Below are positions 63,016-64,000 of a stretch of DNA of 64,000 nt, in pieces. The DNA is from Dioscorea cayenensis subsp. rotundata. Taxonomy: Eukaryota; Streptophyta; Magnoliopsida; Dioscoreales; Dioscoreaceae. The stretch covers positions 57,369-121,368 of the forward strand of contig NC_052497.1 of NCBI RefSeq assembly GCF_009730915.1. The letters are read 5' to 3'. Position numbers and translations under genes: made by a program. Positions within the stretch are counted from its first letter, which is position 1, and each line of letters opens with the position of its first letter. Below the pieces are notes generated by a model, which was not told the DNA's origin, ran no database searches, and saw only the letters and a list, made by a program, of their open reading frames with translations.

Positions 63016-63834
63016 TCAGAGTTTGGCGAACCGCCCCTGATCCTGGGCCGGGTCTCAGCGTAGGCCTTTCTTAGAAGCATACCGTATCGTCTTCCTCGAA
63101 CCCTTCTAGACTTCCCGCTTCCTCACGGTACCTCATCACTCCCCGCCCTCTCTCCATCTTTGCCACCAAACCACGGCCACTGTCTCCACCGCCGCTCACC
63201 TCCGTCACCGCCTCCGGCACTACCCTGCCCGTGAACAACCCGATCTGTAAGCATTAAATCGATGATCGGAGTCTCAACGATGTATGGATTCGAGAGCTTA
63301 CGCTTTGGCTATCGGTGTAGGTGCTGAAGGAGAGGTTGATCGGAGCCGGCGCAGGCGCCGGCACGATGCTGTCCGTCTGATGGATCGAGCCAGCGAAGTC
63401 GAGATCGAGGTAAGGATCCGAATCCTGAAAGTAGAACTCGCTTGATTTTAGATCTGGGGATTTGGGGTGAGAAAGCCAGGAAGGGTCATCGGCTAAGGGA
63501 GGGGGGTTTGAGGGGGTTTCAGAAAGGGAGGAGAGGCTGGCGCTCGTGTCGACGGGAGCTGCTGGTTGGAGGATGTCGGCGTCACAGGTGATGCAGAGCG
63601 TGGCGGCATCGGCCTTGCAGGTCACGCTGGCCGGCGCTTGCTCGCACACCCGCAGACCCACACCCCATGGGCGCGATGCCACCGTGTCTGCCCTGTGCAC
63701 TCGCGTGTCGCACGCGGTGCATAGGGAAAGCCTTGTCGGCTCTGCAGTAGAGCACCGCCGGCACCGTCCGGCAGGTGTCACACGGCCTCGCCGTCAGCCC
63801 CAGTACCCACTCCTCTCTTCCAGCCTCTCGCCAT
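63016..63834 (-). pseudogene. CONSTANS-like (BBX group I) factor, frame broken as written
   Basis: Minus strand, two exons: 63834-63302 and 63244-63016, with a 57-bp GT..AG intron. From an ATG at 63834 (MARG...), following the family frame across shifts, B-box 1 reads [22 protein letters not shown] and [10 protein letters not shown]-box 2 reads [19 protein letters not shown] and ITCDADI; the middle region has DPYLDLDF; exon 2 encodes the CCT domain (VMRYREKR..., KTIRYASKKAYAETRPRIRG, FAK) and then TGA at 63018-63016. Two B-boxes plus CCT define CO/COL transcription factors acting in light and photoperiod responses. At least seven one-base indels (near 63800, 63727, 63668, 63650, and three or more in the CCT region 63125-63030) interrupt the frame, mostly in G or C runs. 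Consensus error is a strong possibility. Confidence 0.83.
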
Positions 63835-64000
63835 TATTCTCTTTTCTCTCTGTGAGCTGTGGAACGAGATTGTTCTATTGGTTGGGGTGTTCTATATCGC
63901 CATGGAGATGGGGAAGTGGAAGTGGTAACGAGTGAGAGGCTGACACGTGGCGAACGTACCTGGAAATGGAGAGAGAGTGGGGAGATGGAGGTTTTAGTCT
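63835..64000. other. 5' region of the CONSTANS-like gene, window edge
   Basis: Immediately upstream of the minus-strand gene. Contains GACACGTGG (about 63942-63950), a G-box (CACGTG) on the promoter side that would fit light regulation. The promoter continues beyond the window. Confidence 0.4.

Noticed and set aside
1..64000. tRNA, rRNA or snoRNA genes
   Set aside because: I looked for tRNA A/B-box-like pairs and rRNA-like GC-rich stretches by eye and found none that I could support; a tRNAscan/Infernal run would be decisive.

Overview
This is a plant nuclear genome segment. It is AT-rich, its genes carry spliceosomal introns (GT..AG junctions can be read directly), and it contains plant-specific families: GLR-type glutamate receptors, a GLUTAMINE DUMPER protein, a CONSTANS-like B-box/CCT factor and an LRR-XI/PEPR-like receptor kinase. 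Much of the rest is LINEs, MITEs, a CACTA fragment and other repeats. GC-rich exons in some genes (the CONSTANS-like gene, exon 2 of the second GLR) would fit a monocot, but that is only an inference. There is a 1000-N scaffold gap at 3060-4059.

Layout. 1-642: last exon of a VID27/CYPRO4-like gene (+). 4060-11876: three LINEs inserted one inside another. 11880-14326: a Tourist-like MITE and a 5'-truncated LINE. 14626-17941 (-): an intact four-exon GLR gene (974 aa predicted). 18 to 27.1 kb: a TE-rich spacer holding a hAT-type MITE, a CACTA fragment, a long inverted-repeat element and a truncated LINE. 27764-34166 (-): a second GLR gene on the same strand, with five exons, a 3.3 kb first intron filled by a nested tandem duplication, and about ten single-base frame disruptions. 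34.3-37.3 kb: two MITEs. 39275-42732 (-): a PEPR-like LRR receptor kinase, also with many single-base frame breaks. 43-54.7 kb: gene-poor, with LINE tails and a diverged tandem duplication. 54907-55305 (+): a GLUTAMINE DUMPER-like gene with a clear TATA box. 55.3-63 kb: no supported gene. 63016-63834 (-): a CONSTANS-like gene with two B-boxes and a CCT domain, whose frame is again broken by single-base indels.

How the parts relate. The two GLR genes look like a tandem pair of one clade (closest in feel to GLR2) separated by later transposon insertions. The other genes look unrelated to each other, as is usual in plant euchromatin. The cleanest structural stories are the triple-nested LINE stack, the GLR pair with different intron content, and three genes in one window broken by the same kind of single-base error next to other genes that are perfectly open. 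I saw no CRISPR array, no prokaryotic-type system and nothing that I can defend as an undescribed biochemical system.
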